Positions 17,385-27,417 of a DNA stretch of 64,000 nt are shown piece after piece. Numbering within the stretch: position 1 is the first letter of the stretch; each line of letters opens with the position of its first letter. The notes beneath the pieces were generated by a model that saw only the letters and a program-made list of their open reading frames with translations, did no database searches and was not told where the DNA came from. The DNA comes from Cohaesibacter marisflavi (lineage in GTDB: Bacteria > Pseudomonadota > Alphaproteobacteria > Rhizobiales > Cohaesibacteraceae), in contig NZ_FOVR01000009.1 of assembly GCF_900115225.1 (NCBI RefSeq), forward strand, positions 1-64,000. The letters run 5' to 3'. The position numbers and the translations under genes were made by a program.

Positions 17385-18362
17385 TTAGCTTACGGCCACA
17401 TTCAGGGATGATTCTGGCAATTCCTCACCGAAACACCGCTGATAGAATTCAGCCACCAAAGGCTGTTCTAGCTCATCGCATTTATTGAGGAACGTAACCC
17501 GGAAGGCAAAGCCAAGGTCGCCGAAGATATCGGCATTTTCAGCCCATGTGATCACCGAACGCGGGCTCATGACCGTCGACAGATCGCCATTCATGAAGGC
17601 ATTACGGGTCAAATCGGCTACACGCACCATCTTGTTGGCGGTGTCCTTGCCATCGTCACCGATAAGGGATTTGACCTTGGCCAGCACAATATTCACTTCG
17701 TTATCGTGCGGCAGATAGTTAAGCGTGGTCACGATAGACCAGCGGTCCATCTGGCCCTGGTTGATCTGCTGCGTACCATGATACAGTCCCGACGTATCCC
17801 CAAGGCCAACCGTGTTGGCCGTTGCGAACAGGCGGAAAGCCGGATGCGGACGAATGACGCGGTTCTGGTCGAGCAGGGTCAGGCGACCGGCCACTTCCAG
17901 CACGCGCTGAATAACGAACATCACGTCTGGACGACCGGCATCATATTCGTCGAACACCAGCGCCACATTATTCTGCAATGCCCATGGCAGAATGCCATCA
18001 CGGAATTCGGTGATCTGCTTGCCATCCTTCAGGACAATCGCATCCTTGCCGATCAGATCGATTCGGGAGATGTGGCTATCGAGGTTGACGCGCACGCAAG
18101 GCCAGTTGAGGCGCGCTGCGACCTGTTCGATATGAGAGGACTTACCCGTGCCGTGATAACCGGAAATCATCACGCGGCGGTTGTGGGCAAAACCCGCAAG
18201 GATCGCCAGCGTGGTCTCCCTGTCAAACAGATAATCAGGATCAAAATCAGGCACATGATCGCTTTTTTCACTGAAGGCAGGAACCATCAGATCGATATCA
18301 AGGCCGAATACATCGCGCACAGACACCTCGGTATCCGGCAAATTGGAAATCTCGTTGCTCAT
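17385..18362 (-). CDS. cobS: Cobaltochelatase subunit CobS (AAA+ ATPase)
   Basis: CobS is the AAA+ motor of the CobNST cobaltochelatase. Walker A is GYHGTGKS (residues 68-75 from the chosen start), Walker B is ALVFDEYD, and sensor features lie in [14 protein letters not shown]. From ATG 18362 the protein is 325 residues, beginning [20 protein letters not shown], which matches the usual CobS N terminus. In-frame starts at 18371, 18407 and 18416 are possible but add unconserved residues. It is first in the cobS-cobT-phytase-like unit. Confidence 0.95.
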   Translation of the reverse strand: MSNEISNLPDTEVSVRDVFGLDIDLMVPAFSEKSDHVPDFDPDYLFDRETTLAILAGFAHNRRVMISGYHGTGKSSHIEQVAARLNWPCVRVNLDSHISRIDLIGKDAIVLKDGKQITEFRDGILPWALQNNVALVFDEYDAGRPDVMFVIQRVLEVAGRLTLLDQNRVIRPHPAFRLFATANTVGLGDTSGLYHGTQQINQGQMDRWSIVTTLNYLPHDNEVNIVLAKVKSLIGDDGKDTANKMVRVADLTRNAFMNGDLSTVMSPRSVITWAENADIFGDLGFAFRVTFLNKCDELEQPLVAEFYQRCFGEELPESSLNVAVS

Positions 18363-18638
18363 ATCATTCATAACACTGCTCTGGATGAGGCCGCTCTCGA
18401 CTCGCATATACGTCACTGGAAAGGGTTGTGATCAACACCTGAAGATGGCCTTCTGGAAAAGCCTAGCTGTTCAGTTGGGCAACTTAAAGCAAACGCGACC
18501 GAAAAGGAAAGGAAAGATTATGTCTTTCTGCCTACAACGCGAAAAAAGGATACGAAGCGCGAAGCAGACTAGAAGCGTAAAAAGGCACCAGCTGGGCCTC
18601 GGGTGGTCTGGCCAATGAAGGCCAGACACCGGGCATGA

Positions 18639-19271
18639 CTATCCAACATAGCCGCCTGCACGCAAGGTATTATAGGCCGCGATCACGTCTTGCAGACGTT
18701 CTTCACAAGCCCGATCCCCTTTATTGAGGTCCGGATGGTTCTCTTTGAGCAGGCGCTTATAGGCGCGCTTCACATCATCTGCGGTAGCAGGCAGCGTCAA
18801 GCCGAGCGTTTCAAAAGCCTTGGCCTCCAATGGACGCAATTTGCGGGTTTGGTCCTGGTGACGGGAGCGACGTTTCATGCGCTCTGCGGCACGCTGGGCC
18901 CGACCATTGGAAAAGCCGGTTGTCTCCCAGCTCTTGCCCATGGTTTCACCCGCCTTGTCAGTCGCATTACCCCATGCGTTGACACCCATTTTCCAGGTTG
19001 GACGTTCGCCAGTGACCGTGCTTGCCTTGGCGGTATCGGCAGTGTCGTCATCCATACCGGTAAAATAGTTGTAGTTCTTGTTGAACTCACGGGCATGCGC
19101 CTCACAGAAATTGTGAAACTCGCGACCACCCGAGCCACGCTTTGGAGCCTTGCAGCCGCCCTTCTTTTCACACCCAGGCCACTCGCACGTTTCTTCTTGC
19201 TGTTTCTTTTTACGACGATCCGTATCAGGCTTGATGCGGATAGAGTCGAACAGTTTCGAGTCGAGGTTCAT
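18639..19271 (-). CDS. C-terminal J-domain protein
   Basis: The 210-residue protein has a J domain at its C terminus (about residues 150-205) with the HPD motif in KENHPDLNKGD, so it should stimulate a DnaK-type Hsp70. The N-terminal part has a four-cysteine cluster (CEWPGCEKKGGCKAP, then FCEAH) that looks like a metal-binding site and is conserved in alphaproteobacterial relatives of this gene, which often neighbours cobS. There is no Gly/Phe region or canonical DnaJ zinc repeats, so it is not DnaJ itself. Confidence 0.85.
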   Translation of the reverse strand: MNLDSKLFDSIRIKPDTDRRKKKQQEETCEWPGCEKKGGCKAPKRGSGGREFHNFCEAHAREFNKNYNYFTGMDDDTADTAKASTVTGERPTWKMGVNAWGNATDKAGETMGKSWETTGFSNGRAQRAAERMKRRSRHQDQTRKLRPLEAKAFETLGLTLPATADDVKRAYKRLLKENHPDLNKGDRACEERLQDVIAAYNTLRAGGYVG

Positions 19272-19586
19272 GAATCTAATCTTGTCTCCGGACGCCGGTT
19301 ATCTCTCGTGTCGGTTTCTCTAGTGTATGATCATGGAGGCAAACTGCGCCGAAAACACAGCGCTGAAACACTCCAAGTTGCTCTTTTGGCAGCCATCTCG
19401 AAAAGAAAAGCCATCAAAGGCCCTTCCAAGATGCCGCCAAGGATGACAGGATCACAAATTGCAAATGAGCAATTCGAACTTGAACTCTATTGCAAAACGG
19501 GAAAATCGTTCCCATTTGCGTAAAGATAACAAAGAGACCCAAATCACCCCAAAATCAGGAAGTGCGACAGTTCACCATTCCCAGCC
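19272..19586. other. Divergent promoter region between J-domain gene and bolA
   Basis: This 315-bp interval separates two divergent genes and must hold both promoters. I found no supported gene, repeat or clear operator in it. Confidence 0.5.
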
Positions 19587-19847
19587 ATGACCGTCAAGCA
19601 GAACATCGAGAAAAAATTGAACAATCAACTTCAGCCCACAATGTTAGAGGTGATTGATGAATCAGACCTTCACATAGGTCACGAGCACGCGCGCCCCGAA
19701 GGGGAATCCCACTTCAGAGTCCGCATAGCAAGCCCTCTCTTTGCAAACCTCTCTCGGGTCCAGGCCCACAGAATGGTGCATGATGTTATCAAAGAAGAGC
19801 TAAAAGGTCCAATCCATGCGCTCGCGCTGGAAACCATAAAGCCCTGA
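19587..19847 (+). CDS. bolA: BolA-family protein
   Basis: The 86-residue protein has the BolA fold: an N-terminal helix, then EVIDESDLHIGHEHA, SHFRVRIASP and the helical segment RVQAHRMVHDVIKEEL, ending in HALALETIKP. BolA proteins bind monothiol glutaredoxins through a [2Fe-2S] cluster and affect cell shape and iron handling. The conserved His residues of the HxHA region are present. It converges on the CNNM/CorC gene with a 29-base gap. Confidence 0.92.
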   Translation: MTVKQNIEKKLNNQLQPTMLEVIDESDLHIGHEHARPEGESHFRVRIASPLFANLSRVQAHRMVHDVIKEELKGPIHALALETIKP

Positions 19848-19876
19848 AGGATAAGCGGCGAGAAAAGCCGCCCCCC

Positions 19877-21148
19877 CTATTGTACCGGCTGCACCGGCGT
19901 GATCCGCAAAGACGTAATCCTGTTTCTTTCCTTGCGCAACACACGGAAGCGGAAATTATAGAAAGTGAAGCCCTGCCCCGGCTCGGGGATCTGGCGGGCT
20001 TCATGGATGACAAGCCCGGCAATCGTCGTGGCTTCTTCATCGGGCAATTCCCAATCAAGCGCCCTGTTGAGGTCGCGGATCGGTACCGATCCATCCACCA
20101 ATACAGAGCCGTCAGGCTCCTTGCGCACACCCTTGACGTCGATATCATGCTCGTCGGCAATGTCGCCGACAATTTCCTCGATGATGTCCTCAAGAGTGAC
20201 CAGCCCCATCACCTCACCATATTCATCAACCACCAGCGCGAAGTGACTCTTGCGCTTCAGAAAGGCATTGAGCTGCGCCTTGAGGCTCGTCGTATCCGGC
20301 ACATACCATGGCTCGGATGCCACAGCGACAATATCCAGATCCTTGGCTTCGCCCTTCACTTCGGATAGCGCCCGCAACACATCCTTGGCATGCAGAATAC
20401 CAATGAAATTGTCTTGCTCACCCTGCCAGAGGGGAATGCGGGTATATTGGCTCTTCAGCACCTGCTCGACGATGGATTCCGGCCCGTCATCCAGATTGAT
20501 GGACTTGACGCCCGTGCGGTGAACCATCACGTCAGATACATCCAGCTCGGCCAAATCCAGCAAACCGCCAAAGCGGTCCTTGTCGGCCTTGACCACACTG
20601 CCTTCCATATGCAGCAAATCAACCGCACCGCGCAATTCATCCTGCCCCGACTGGGCATGATTGTCTTTGGCCTCAATGCCCAGCATGGCGATAATGCGCG
20701 TCACGATCCATTCAACAGCCGCCATGGCAGGGCCAAAGACCTTGGTGATCACATTGACATAGGGTCCAACCCGCAAGGCAAAGCTGTCCGGATCCGAGAT
20801 CGCCCATGTTTTCGGCAAAACCTCGGCAAAGACCAGCACAACGAGGGTCATGACCAACGTTGCATAAACAACGCCGGTTTGCCCGAACAGATTGATGAAC
20901 AGGCTGGTGGCCAGCGCAGACGCGAGAATATTGACCAGATTGTTGCCCAACAGCAGCGACCCGATCATCCGCTCTTTGATCTGGAGCAGTTGGTTGACGG
21001 CCTGCGCGCCCGGTTCGCCATTTTTCTCCTTCTGGTGCATGCGAGCACGAGAAGCAGCGGTCAGCGCCGTTTCAGAGCCGGAAAAGAAGCCCGACATCAC
21101 AATCAAGATCAGTATAGCCAGAGCAATCAGCCAAAGCCCGGTAGCCAT
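19877..21148 (-). CDS. CNNM/CorC-family membrane protein (HlyC/CorC)
   Basis: The 423-residue protein has an N-terminal DUF21/CNNM membrane domain (about residues 1-190, four hydrophobic segments, with FFSGSETALTAASRAR), a tandem CBS pair (about 205-330; MVHRTGVKSINLDD and LVVDEYGEVMGLVTLEDI) and a C-terminal CorC_HlyC domain (about 345-420). Such proteins are linked to Mg2+/Co2+ efflux. The ATG overlaps the aroB stop by one base (TGATG), which indicates translational coupling in an aroK-aroB-CNNM operon, an order common in Hyphomicrobiales. Confidence 0.92.
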   Translation of the reverse strand: MATGLWLIALAILILIVMSGFFSGSETALTAASRARMHQKEKNGEPGAQAVNQLLQIKERMIGSLLLGNNLVNILASALATSLFINLFGQTGVVYATLVMTLVVLVFAEVLPKTWAISDPDSFALRVGPYVNVITKVFGPAMAAVEWIVTRIIAMLGIEAKDNHAQSGQDELRGAVDLLHMEGSVVKADKDRFGGLLDLAELDVSDVMVHRTGVKSINLDDGPESIVEQVLKSQYTRIPLWQGEQDNFIGILHAKDVLRALSEVKGEAKDLDIVAVASEPWYVPDTTSLKAQLNAFLKRKSHFALVVDEYGEVMGLVTLEDIIEEIVGDIADEHDIDVKGVRKEPDGSVLVDGSVPIRDLNRALDWELPDEEATTIAGLVIHEARQIPEPGQGFTFYNFRFRVLRKERNRITSLRITPVQPVQ

Positions 21149-22266
21149 CAGCCCAGTTTCTCCTCAAGGAAAGCACGCACCGCAGCTGGCTCTACACCCT
21201 TCTCCACGAAGGATTGGCCAAGGCCACGCGTCAGAATGAAATTCAGATTTCCCCGGGACACTTTCTTGTCCTGAGCGATATAGTCCATCAAAAGGTCCAC
21301 TTTCGGCAATTGTCCCGGAATGTCCCTTATATGGGTAGGCAACCCTACTGCTTGCAAGTGGGCAACCACACGATCTGTCACCGCCGCATCGCAAAGCCCT
21401 AGTCGGGACGAAAACTCATGGGCCAGAACCATGCCGATGGCCACGCCTTCTCCATGCACAATGCGCTCGGCATCATATTCGGCCATGCCTTCCAGGGCGT
21501 GCCCGAAGGTATGCCCCAGATTAAGCAAGGCACGCTGGTCGGCCTCTTTTTCATCGGCAGCCACCACATCGGCCTTTGCCTGACAGGAACGCGCAATCGC
21601 TTCTTCCCGCTCCGGTCCCCCATCAAAAATGCCCTGCCAGTGACGTTCCAGCCACTCAAAGAAATCCGGATCATTGATCAGGCCATATTTGGCCACTTCC
21701 GCATATCCAGCCTTGAAATCGCGTGGCGTCAGGGTATCCAGAACAGCCGTATCAGCCAGCACCAGATGCGGCTGATTAAAAAGCCCGATCAGGTTTTTGC
21801 CATGACTGGTGTTGATCCCCGTCTTGCCACCGACTGACGAATCCACTTGTGACAGCAGCGTTGTGGGCACCTGAATGAAGCGCATACCACGCCGGACAAT
21901 TCCGGCGACAAAGCCTGCCAGATCGCCGATGACACCGCCGCCGAGCGCAATGACGATATCGCCCCGCTCCAGCTTGCTATCCAGAACGGCATCTGCGGCC
22001 TTCATCAGGCCCTTGTAGCTCTTGCTCTTCTCTCCCGGCTCCATGACGATCACATAAGGATCGACACCAACCTCCCGCAAAGAGGCCTCGGCGGTATCCA
22101 GATGCAATCCGGCCACGTTGGAATCGGTAATGATGACGGCTTCGGATGAGGGAAACAGCGTCTTGAATGCCTCCCCTAGGCCGGAAAGGATCGACCGTCC
22201 GATCAGGATGTCATAACTGCGTTCACCAAGATCGACGCGCACCGTGCGCTTCACACCATCTATCAT
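21148..22266 (-). CDS. aroB: 3-dehydroquinate synthase
   Basis: AroB (372 residues) converts DAHP to 3-dehydroquinate in the shikimate pathway, using NAD+ and a divalent metal. Visible family motifs are ALGGGVIGDLAGFVAG (NAD binding), PTTLLSQVDSSVGGKTGIN, and metal-ligand segments EVAKYGLI and LNLGHTFGHALE. Length is normal. aroK lies 168 bases upstream on the same strand and the CNNM gene overlaps downstream. Confidence 0.97.
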   Translation of the reverse strand: MIDGVKRTVRVDLGERSYDILIGRSILSGLGEAFKTLFPSSEAVIITDSNVAGLHLDTAEASLREVGVDPYVIVMEPGEKSKSYKGLMKAADAVLDSKLERGDIVIALGGGVIGDLAGFVAGIVRRGMRFIQVPTTLLSQVDSSVGGKTGINTSHGKNLIGLFNQPHLVLADTAVLDTLTPRDFKAGYAEVAKYGLINDPDFFEWLERHWQGIFDGGPEREEAIARSCQAKADVVAADEKEADQRALLNLGHTFGHALEGMAEYDAERIVHGEGVAIGMVLAHEFSSRLGLCDAAVTDRVVAHLQAVGLPTHIRDIPGQLPKVDLLMDYIAQDKKVSRGNLNFILTRGLGQSFVEKGVEPAAVRAFLEEKLG

Positions 22267-22433
22267 TTTATTCCCTCAATCCTCAAAAAAGCCCCAGAAA
22301 AGCAACCTCGCCCCCCACCTAACGGTCGATCAGACCGTCGCGACAGACTGCTGCTGTCAGGCGCTCGCGCAGCGATCTCCAAAGATCTTTCATTCAGCAC
22401 CATCATTTGCCAAGAGACCAAACGGCCTTCCGG

Positions 22434-23024
22434 TCACCCCTTGTCGGCAATACCGGTGTGGCTCTCCAGAGCCTCGATGACGGATGTTACAATACGATCA
22501 TGGGGGGCCTCTTTCGAAAGCACCATAACATCGGCCGTTGCATAGACAGGATAGCGTTCATCCATCAGGCGGCGCATGACACCCTCGGGGTCGGGATCTT
22601 TAAGCAAAGGGCGATGGGATCTGCGCCGGACGCGCTCCATCAACACATCGAATTCGGCCTTCAGCCAAACGGAAACACCACGTTCGGCAACCAATGCCCG
22701 CGTTTCATCATTCATCCACGCGCCGCCCCCGGTGGCAATCACCTGATCGCCTTCATCAAGCAGGCGCGCAATCACGCGTTTTTCGCCATCGCGGAAATGA
22801 GCTTCCCCATGCTGCGCAAAAATTTCGGCAATGGTCATATTGGCAGCTGCTTCGATCTCATGGTCGGCATCGCGAAAAGGGATGGACAACCGTTTGGCCA
22901 GACGTCGTCCAATCGTTGTCTTGCCAGCGCCCATGAGCCCGACGAGCACGATCGGGCGCCCGCCAAGGGCTGCCACAACGCGTGCTTCCCGTTCTTTGTT
23001 ACCAGCTGTCTTCGTATCCGCCAT
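22434..23024 (-). CDS. aroK: Shikimate kinase
   Basis: AroK (196 residues) phosphorylates shikimate at the 3-hydroxyl. The P-loop GLMGAGKT is at residues 29-36, the shikimate-binding DADHEIE follows, the GGG motif is in ATGGGAW, and the adenine-lid arginines are in RRRSHRPLL. The N-terminal extension of about 20 residues is usual in this class. It heads the aroK-aroB-CNNM unit; a 167-bp gap before aroB is longer than typical but holds no supported gene. Confidence 0.96.
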   Translation of the reverse strand: MADTKTAGNKEREARVVAALGGRPIVLVGLMGAGKTTIGRRLAKRLSIPFRDADHEIEAAANMTIAEIFAQHGEAHFRDGEKRVIARLLDEGDQVIATGGGAWMNDETRALVAERGVSVWLKAEFDVLMERVRRRSHRPLLKDPDPEGVMRRLMDERYPVYATADVMVLSKEAPHDRIVTSVIEALESHTGIADKG

Positions 23025-23252
23025 ATGCGTCCCTGCGCCCGTACACCCTGTCCCGTTAACGATTGGCCCAGATTTGCGCTGGAAAGGTCAAATCTGTCAA
23101 GCAACCATTTCAAATTCAACGCTTTCAAAGCGCTACCGTCCCCAATTCAACCAAAAGGGATTGGAAAGGCTCGCCAAATAAATGACATTAACAAACTATT
23201 GATGCTAGGTTGGCACGATAATATCGCAAAAACCAAAATCAAGGATTGTTCA

Positions 23253-23393
23253 ATGCCTAGTCTGATCAAAGCACTTGTGTTTCTTCTCGTTCTGGGCGGA
23301 CTGGTCGCGGGGGGCATCTTTGCGCTGGCCAATTTTGTTGAGCCGACACAGCGCGAAATGGTCGTCCGCATCCCGTCCCGAACCATCAACTGA
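23253..23393 (+). CDS. Small single-pass membrane protein upstream of xerD
   Basis: This 46-residue protein has one membrane helix (about residues 5-28) and a short conserved-looking tail with EPTQREMVVRIPSRTIN. The ATG at 23253 is preceded by AAGGA. Short proteins of this type commonly lie between divergent aroK and xerD in Hyphomicrobiales; the function is unknown. The frame is open far upstream, but that extension lies antisense to aroK and is not real. Confidence 0.65.
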   Translation: MPSLIKALVFLLVLGGLVAGGIFALANFVEPTQREMVVRIPSRTIN

Positions 23394-23475
23394 TCCCTAG
23401 TCATTCTCTTGACCCGAGCAATTCTTGAACCCGACAAGCACCCAATCTGACGTCCCCTTTAGCTGAGATACCGAC

Positions 23476-24438
23476 GTGACACTGGCAAACCATCAGGCCA
23501 TTCATCTCTTTCTGGATTCCATGAGCGCGGAAAAAGGCGCCTCGGGCAACACGCTCGATGCTTACCAGCGCGATCTGGACGATCTGGACAGCACGTTATC
23601 AGCCAAGGGCATAAAATTCGAAAGCTGCGCCAGCGAGCATCTGCGTGACTATCTGGCGGATTTAGCCGATCGCGATCTGGCCGCCTCCAGCGTGGCACGC
23701 AAGATCTCGTCCATTCGTCAGCTCTTCCGCTTTCTTTATCGCGACGGTTTCCGCTCTGACGATCCCTCCACTATGCTCAAGGCCCCCAAACGGTCGCGGC
23801 CATTGCCGAAAATCCTGACCGTGCAGGAAGTGGATCGCCTGATTGAAGCGGCCCGTTTCAATGCATCGCTGGAAGGCCCTACCCCGAAACGGCAAATTCG
23901 CGCCATGCGGCTTTATGTGCTGCTGGAGCTGCTCTATGCCACAGGCTTGCGCGTCTCTGAACTGGTAACGCTCCCCAGTTCAGCCGCCCATATGGACGGG
24001 CAGTTTCTCTCTATTATCGGCAAGGGCAACAAGGAACGTCTGGTGCCTTTGTCTGAGCGGGCAAAGGAAGCCATGCGCGATTACCGCGCCATGCTCAAGG
24101 AAACTGGTGCCCCCAAAAGTGCCAGCGCACAGCCATGGCTTTTCCCCTCATCCGGCAAGGAGGGGCACTATACCCGACAGGCCTTCGCCCGCGAGCTGAA
24201 GGCCTTGGCAGGCGATGTTGGTCTTGATGCGGGCTCCGTTTCTCCCCATGTTCTGCGCCATGCATTTGCCAGCCATCTGCTGCAAAATGGTGCCAACCTG
24301 CGCGCCGTGCAAAAATTATTGGGCCACAGTGATATTTCAACAACCCAGATCTATACCCATATTCTGGATGAGAGACTGATTGAGCTGGTGGAGCACCACC
24401 ACCCGCTGTCCGATCACTTCGAACCGAAAGCAGAATAA
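23476..24438 (+). CDS. xerD: Site-specific tyrosine recombinase XerD
   Basis: XerD (320 residues, GTG start) resolves chromosome dimers at dif together with XerC and FtsK. The N-terminal SAM-like core-binding domain covers about residues 5-95 and the catalytic domain 110-305. The catalytic set is complete: R159 (TGLRVSEL), K183 (GKGNKERL), H258 and R261 (HVLRHAF), H284 (LLGHSDI) and Y293 (QIYTHI). It is not linked to a mobile element, so it is taken as the housekeeping enzyme. Confidence 0.93.
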   Translation: MTLANHQAIHLFLDSMSAEKGASGNTLDAYQRDLDDLDSTLSAKGIKFESCASEHLRDYLADLADRDLAASSVARKISSIRQLFRFLYRDGFRSDDPSTMLKAPKRSRPLPKILTVQEVDRLIEAARFNASLEGPTPKRQIRAMRLYVLLELLYATGLRVSELVTLPSSAAHMDGQFLSIIGKGNKERLVPLSERAKEAMRDYRAMLKETGAPKSASAQPWLFPSSGKEGHYTRQAFARELKALAGDVGLDAGSVSPHVLRHAFASHLLQNGANLRAVQKLLGHSDISTTQIYTHILDERLIELVEHHHPLSDHFEPKAE

Positions 24439-24715
24439 ATCCGGCGCGACCTATTTCCGCCATTGTCTTAATCATAGTTGTTGTTAATGGCTCAAAGCTG
24501 AGACCGAACCATGTCTGTTGCTTGACAGCCGGACCGAAAAAAGGCCAACGTGGCCGCGACATTTTATTCATGCCTCCTGATGGATCAGGACGGGCAAGAA
24601 AATGGCCCCGCTCTGCCGTTCAGAGTCTCGTCCAATGTGCATCTGCGCTGGGCAAGACAGCCAGAGCGCAAGGTGCCTTGGATACCAATAGGAAAGAAGT
24701 TGGATCAAACCCGCT

Positions 24716-25669
24716 ATGCATAGTTATCTGGAATTCGAGAAACCCGTCGCTGATCTTGAAGGCAAAGTACAAGAGCTGCTTGTCTTGCAGGAAACCGGGG
24801 AAGCCGTAGATGTGGGCGACGAGATCAAACGTTTGCAAACCAAAGCGGACAATGCCCTCAAGGACCTCTATGCCAATCTGACCCCCTGGCACAAAACCCA
24901 GATCGCCCGTCATCCGGACCGTCCGCATTTCAAGGAATATGTGTCCGGGCTGATTGAAGAGTTCACGCCTCTCGCCGGCGACCGCAAATTTGCCGAAGAC
25001 GAAGCCATTCAGGCCGGTTTTGGCCGCTTTCGCGGACGTCCTGTTGCCGTGATCGGGCAGGAAAAGGGCAGCGACACCGAAAGCCGCCTGCGCCATAATT
25101 TCGGCATGGCCCGCCCTGAAGGCTATCGCAAGGCCGTGCGCATCATGGAACTGGCGAACCGCTTCAACATGCCCCTCATCACCTTTGTGGATACCGCTGG
25201 TGCTTATCCCGGTATCGGCGCAGAAGAGCGAGGCCAGTCCGAAGCCATCGCCCGCTCCACCGACGCCTGCCTTGCCCTTGGAACGCCAAGCGTTGCCACA
25301 ATCATTGGTGAAGGCGGCTCCGGCGGCGCCATCGCCATCGCCACGGCCAACCGTGTTTTGATGCTGGAGCATTCCATCTACAGCGTCATCTCGCCAGAAG
25401 GGGCCGCTTCCATTCTGTGGCGGGATTCCACCCGCGCTGAAGATGCAGCCACCAATATGAAGATCACCGCGCAGGACCTGATGGATTTCAAGATCATCGA
25501 CCGGATCATTTCCGAGCCGGTTGGCGGTGCCCATCGCGACAAGGAAAAGGTCATCAAGCGCGCAGGCAACATGATCGCTGATTGCCTTGCCGAATTTGAC
25601 GGCTTGAGCTCAGACGACATTCGCAAACAGCGCCGCGAAAAGTTTCTGACCATCGGAACAAAGCTTTAA
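24716..25669 (+). CDS. accA: Acetyl-CoA carboxylase carboxyltransferase subunit alpha
   Basis: AccA (317 residues) pairs with AccD to transfer the carboxyl group from biotin to acetyl-CoA in fatty acid synthesis. Family signatures include FLEFEKPVADLE-like N terminus (YLEFEKPVADLE), HPDRPHFKEYV, FVDTAGAYPGIGAEERGQSE and IGEGGSGGAIAI, the oxyanion-hole region. Length is normal. It stands after xerD, as in many Hyphomicrobiales, and ends at a strong terminator. Confidence 0.97.
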   Translation: MHSYLEFEKPVADLEGKVQELLVLQETGEAVDVGDEIKRLQTKADNALKDLYANLTPWHKTQIARHPDRPHFKEYVSGLIEEFTPLAGDRKFAEDEAIQAGFGRFRGRPVAVIGQEKGSDTESRLRHNFGMARPEGYRKAVRIMELANRFNMPLITFVDTAGAYPGIGAEERGQSEAIARSTDACLALGTPSVATIIGEGGSGGAIAIATANRVLMLEHSIYSVISPEGAASILWRDSTRAEDAATNMKITAQDLMDFKIIDRIISEPVGGAHRDKEKVIKRAGNMIADCLAEFDGLSSDDIRKQRREKFLTIGTKL

Positions 25670-25698
25670 GCGCGCTTAGACAATAGCAGACAGTCACA

Positions 25699-25726
25699 AG
25701 GCGGCAGAGCACTCTGCCGCCTTTTT
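25699..25726 (+). terminator. Terminator after accA
   Basis: A 10-bp stem AGGCGGCAGA (25699-25708) / TCTGCCGCCT (25713-25722) with a 4-base loop is followed by T residues. Confidence 0.92.
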
Positions 25727-25991
25727 GCGACCTGCGCCAGATTTGCACCAGATCTTTGCCTGACCTATTCCCCTGACATCTCACAAACTTGCGATCCTGC
25801 CTGCCACACTCTGGCCCGATTGCCCTTGCAAAAGTCGGTAACCATCTATCAATCTGTTTTGGTTAACGTTTGGTCAAAGACTATTGCCCGGAGAATGGCT
25901 CTTTGCCAGTCTTGAGCCATCGGAACTGCTCCCGATTATGTGACCGGCTTCTCCTTGAATGAAACCGCACAGCATGGCAGAAGGGGAATAG

Positions 25992-27266
25992 TTGGAGCAA
26001 ACAAACGTGAGTCAGGATTACTGCGTGAAAAAGCACCACCGGCATTGGGTCCGCAATATCGCTCTAGTGACAACGCTGATGGGCAGCCTTGCCTTGAGCG
26101 CTTGCAACCCTGAACTGATAGAAGATGGCAAGGCTTCGCAGCCACTGCCGATCAAGCTCAAACACGAAATCCAGAAAATCGGGTCCACCGAGGGCGCGCC
26201 GCTCTATATCCGCATCTTCAAGGAGGAAGCGGTGTTGGAGGCATGGAAGCAGACCAAGGATGGAACCTATGCGTTGCTGAAAAGCTATCCGATCTGCGCC
26301 TATTCCGGTAAAATCGGCCCCAAGAAGAAAGAGGGAGACCGACAGGCTCCCGAGGGCTTCTATACCATCACACCGGGCCAGATGAACCCGCATTCCAGCT
26401 ATTATCTGTCCTTTAATATCGGCTACCCGAACAAGTTCGACCGTTCCTACGGGCGCACCGGCAAGCATCTCATGGTGCATGGGTCCTGCTCATCACGCGG
26501 CTGCTACGCCATGGAAGACGACCAGATTGCAGAAATCTATGCTCTTGGACGCGAATCCTTCGAGGGCGGACAACGCTCCTTTGCCGTACATGCCTTTCCG
26601 TTTCGCATGACGCCGGAAAATATGGCACGCGTGCGCAACAGCGACAACTTCGCCTTCTGGCAGAATCTGAAAAATGGTTATGACCATTTCCAGATCACCC
26701 ATGTGCCGCCCAAGGTAGAAGTATGCAATCGCACCTATGTCTTCGACCCGCAAGGCGCCAACCATTTCAATGCCTCTGCCCCATGCCCTGATTATACGCT
26801 CGAGCCGACCCTTCTGGCCTCTTTGCAAAAGCTGCGCTCGCAAGAAAATGTCCGCTTCAGTCAGGCCGTGCAGAAACAGGATGCAGCCGACCAGAAGGCT
26901 GAAACCAAAGCCAACAACCAGATGCTTGAAGCACAGTTGGAGGTTTTGCAGCGCAAAGAACGCATTGCCGAAGGAAAAAATCCTGATGGCTTTCTGGCAG
27001 GCCTGCTAAAAGGCAATCCGGCTCCTGCCGCAGCGCCCGCTCAGCCGGTTGCAACGCAATCAACTCAGACATCAACAGCTCAGGCAGAGACACCTCAGAC
27101 GGTTACTGCTCAAACGCAGCCCAATGCCGGGGCACCCGCCTCCAACAGCTTTTTCTCAAAGCTGGGCTCGGCCATCAGCAAGCCTTTCAAACCCTTGACG
27201 GGAGACAGCAGCCAGAGCACAAGCAAGGAAACCGCGACCCTGACAACGCTACCACAGGCCCGCTAG
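25992..27266 (+). CDS. L,D-transpeptidase (YafK-like, YkuD catalytic domain)
   Basis: The protein is about 424 residues with a lipoprotein-type signal (lipobox LSAC near residue 38). Residues about 65-240 form a YkuD-type catalytic domain of the YafK/DpaA-like branch: the active-site region is VHGSCSSRGCYAM, with the nucleophilic Cys in RGCYA. These enzymes form or cut L,D bonds in peptidoglycan or release attached lipoproteins. Residues 285-330 are a charged coiled-coil-like stretch and the last 90 residues are Ala/Gln/Thr/Pro-rich and unstructured. The start is TTG 25992 or GTG 26007; both have plausible ribosome binding sites. Confidence 0.85.
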   Translation: MEQTNVSQDYCVKKHHRHWVRNIALVTTLMGSLALSACNPELIEDGKASQPLPIKLKHEIQKIGSTEGAPLYIRIFKEEAVLEAWKQTKDGTYALLKSYPICAYSGKIGPKKKEGDRQAPEGFYTITPGQMNPHSSYYLSFNIGYPNKFDRSYGRTGKHLMVHGSCSSRGCYAMEDDQIAEIYALGRESFEGGQRSFAVHAFPFRMTPENMARVRNSDNFAFWQNLKNGYDHFQITHVPPKVEVCNRTYVFDPQGANHFNASAPCPDYTLEPTLLASLQKLRSQENVRFSQAVQKQDAADQKAETKANNQMLEAQLEVLQRKERIAEGKNPDGFLAGLLKGNPAPAAAPAQPVATQSTQTSTAQAETPQTVTAQTQPNAGAPASNSFFSKLGSAISKPFKPLTGDSSQSTSKETATLTTLPQAR

Positions 27267-27368
27267 CAAGAGTGCTTGCACCTTCTGCCCATCTAGACCG
27301 ATAGAGATAGTGTCGAGTGGATTTCAAGCTGAGTAGTGGTCAGGAAGCTGAAAAGAAATCAAAAGAAT

Positions 27369-27388
27369 AAGGGGGCTTTCGCCCCTTT
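27369..27388. terminator. Bidirectional terminator
   Basis: GGGGC (27372-27376) pairs with GCCCC (27381-27385), loop TTTC, extended by a G-T and two A-T pairs. T-rich sequence follows on both strands. It sits between the convergent transpeptidase and chemoreceptor genes. Confidence 0.75.
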
Positions 27389-27417
27389 ATTTATATCCTC
27401 TGACAATATATCGCGCG

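Noticed and set aside
22407-23252. Long upstream extension of the small membrane protein frame
   Set aside because: It is antisense to aroK; only the last 46 codons from ATG 23253 have support.
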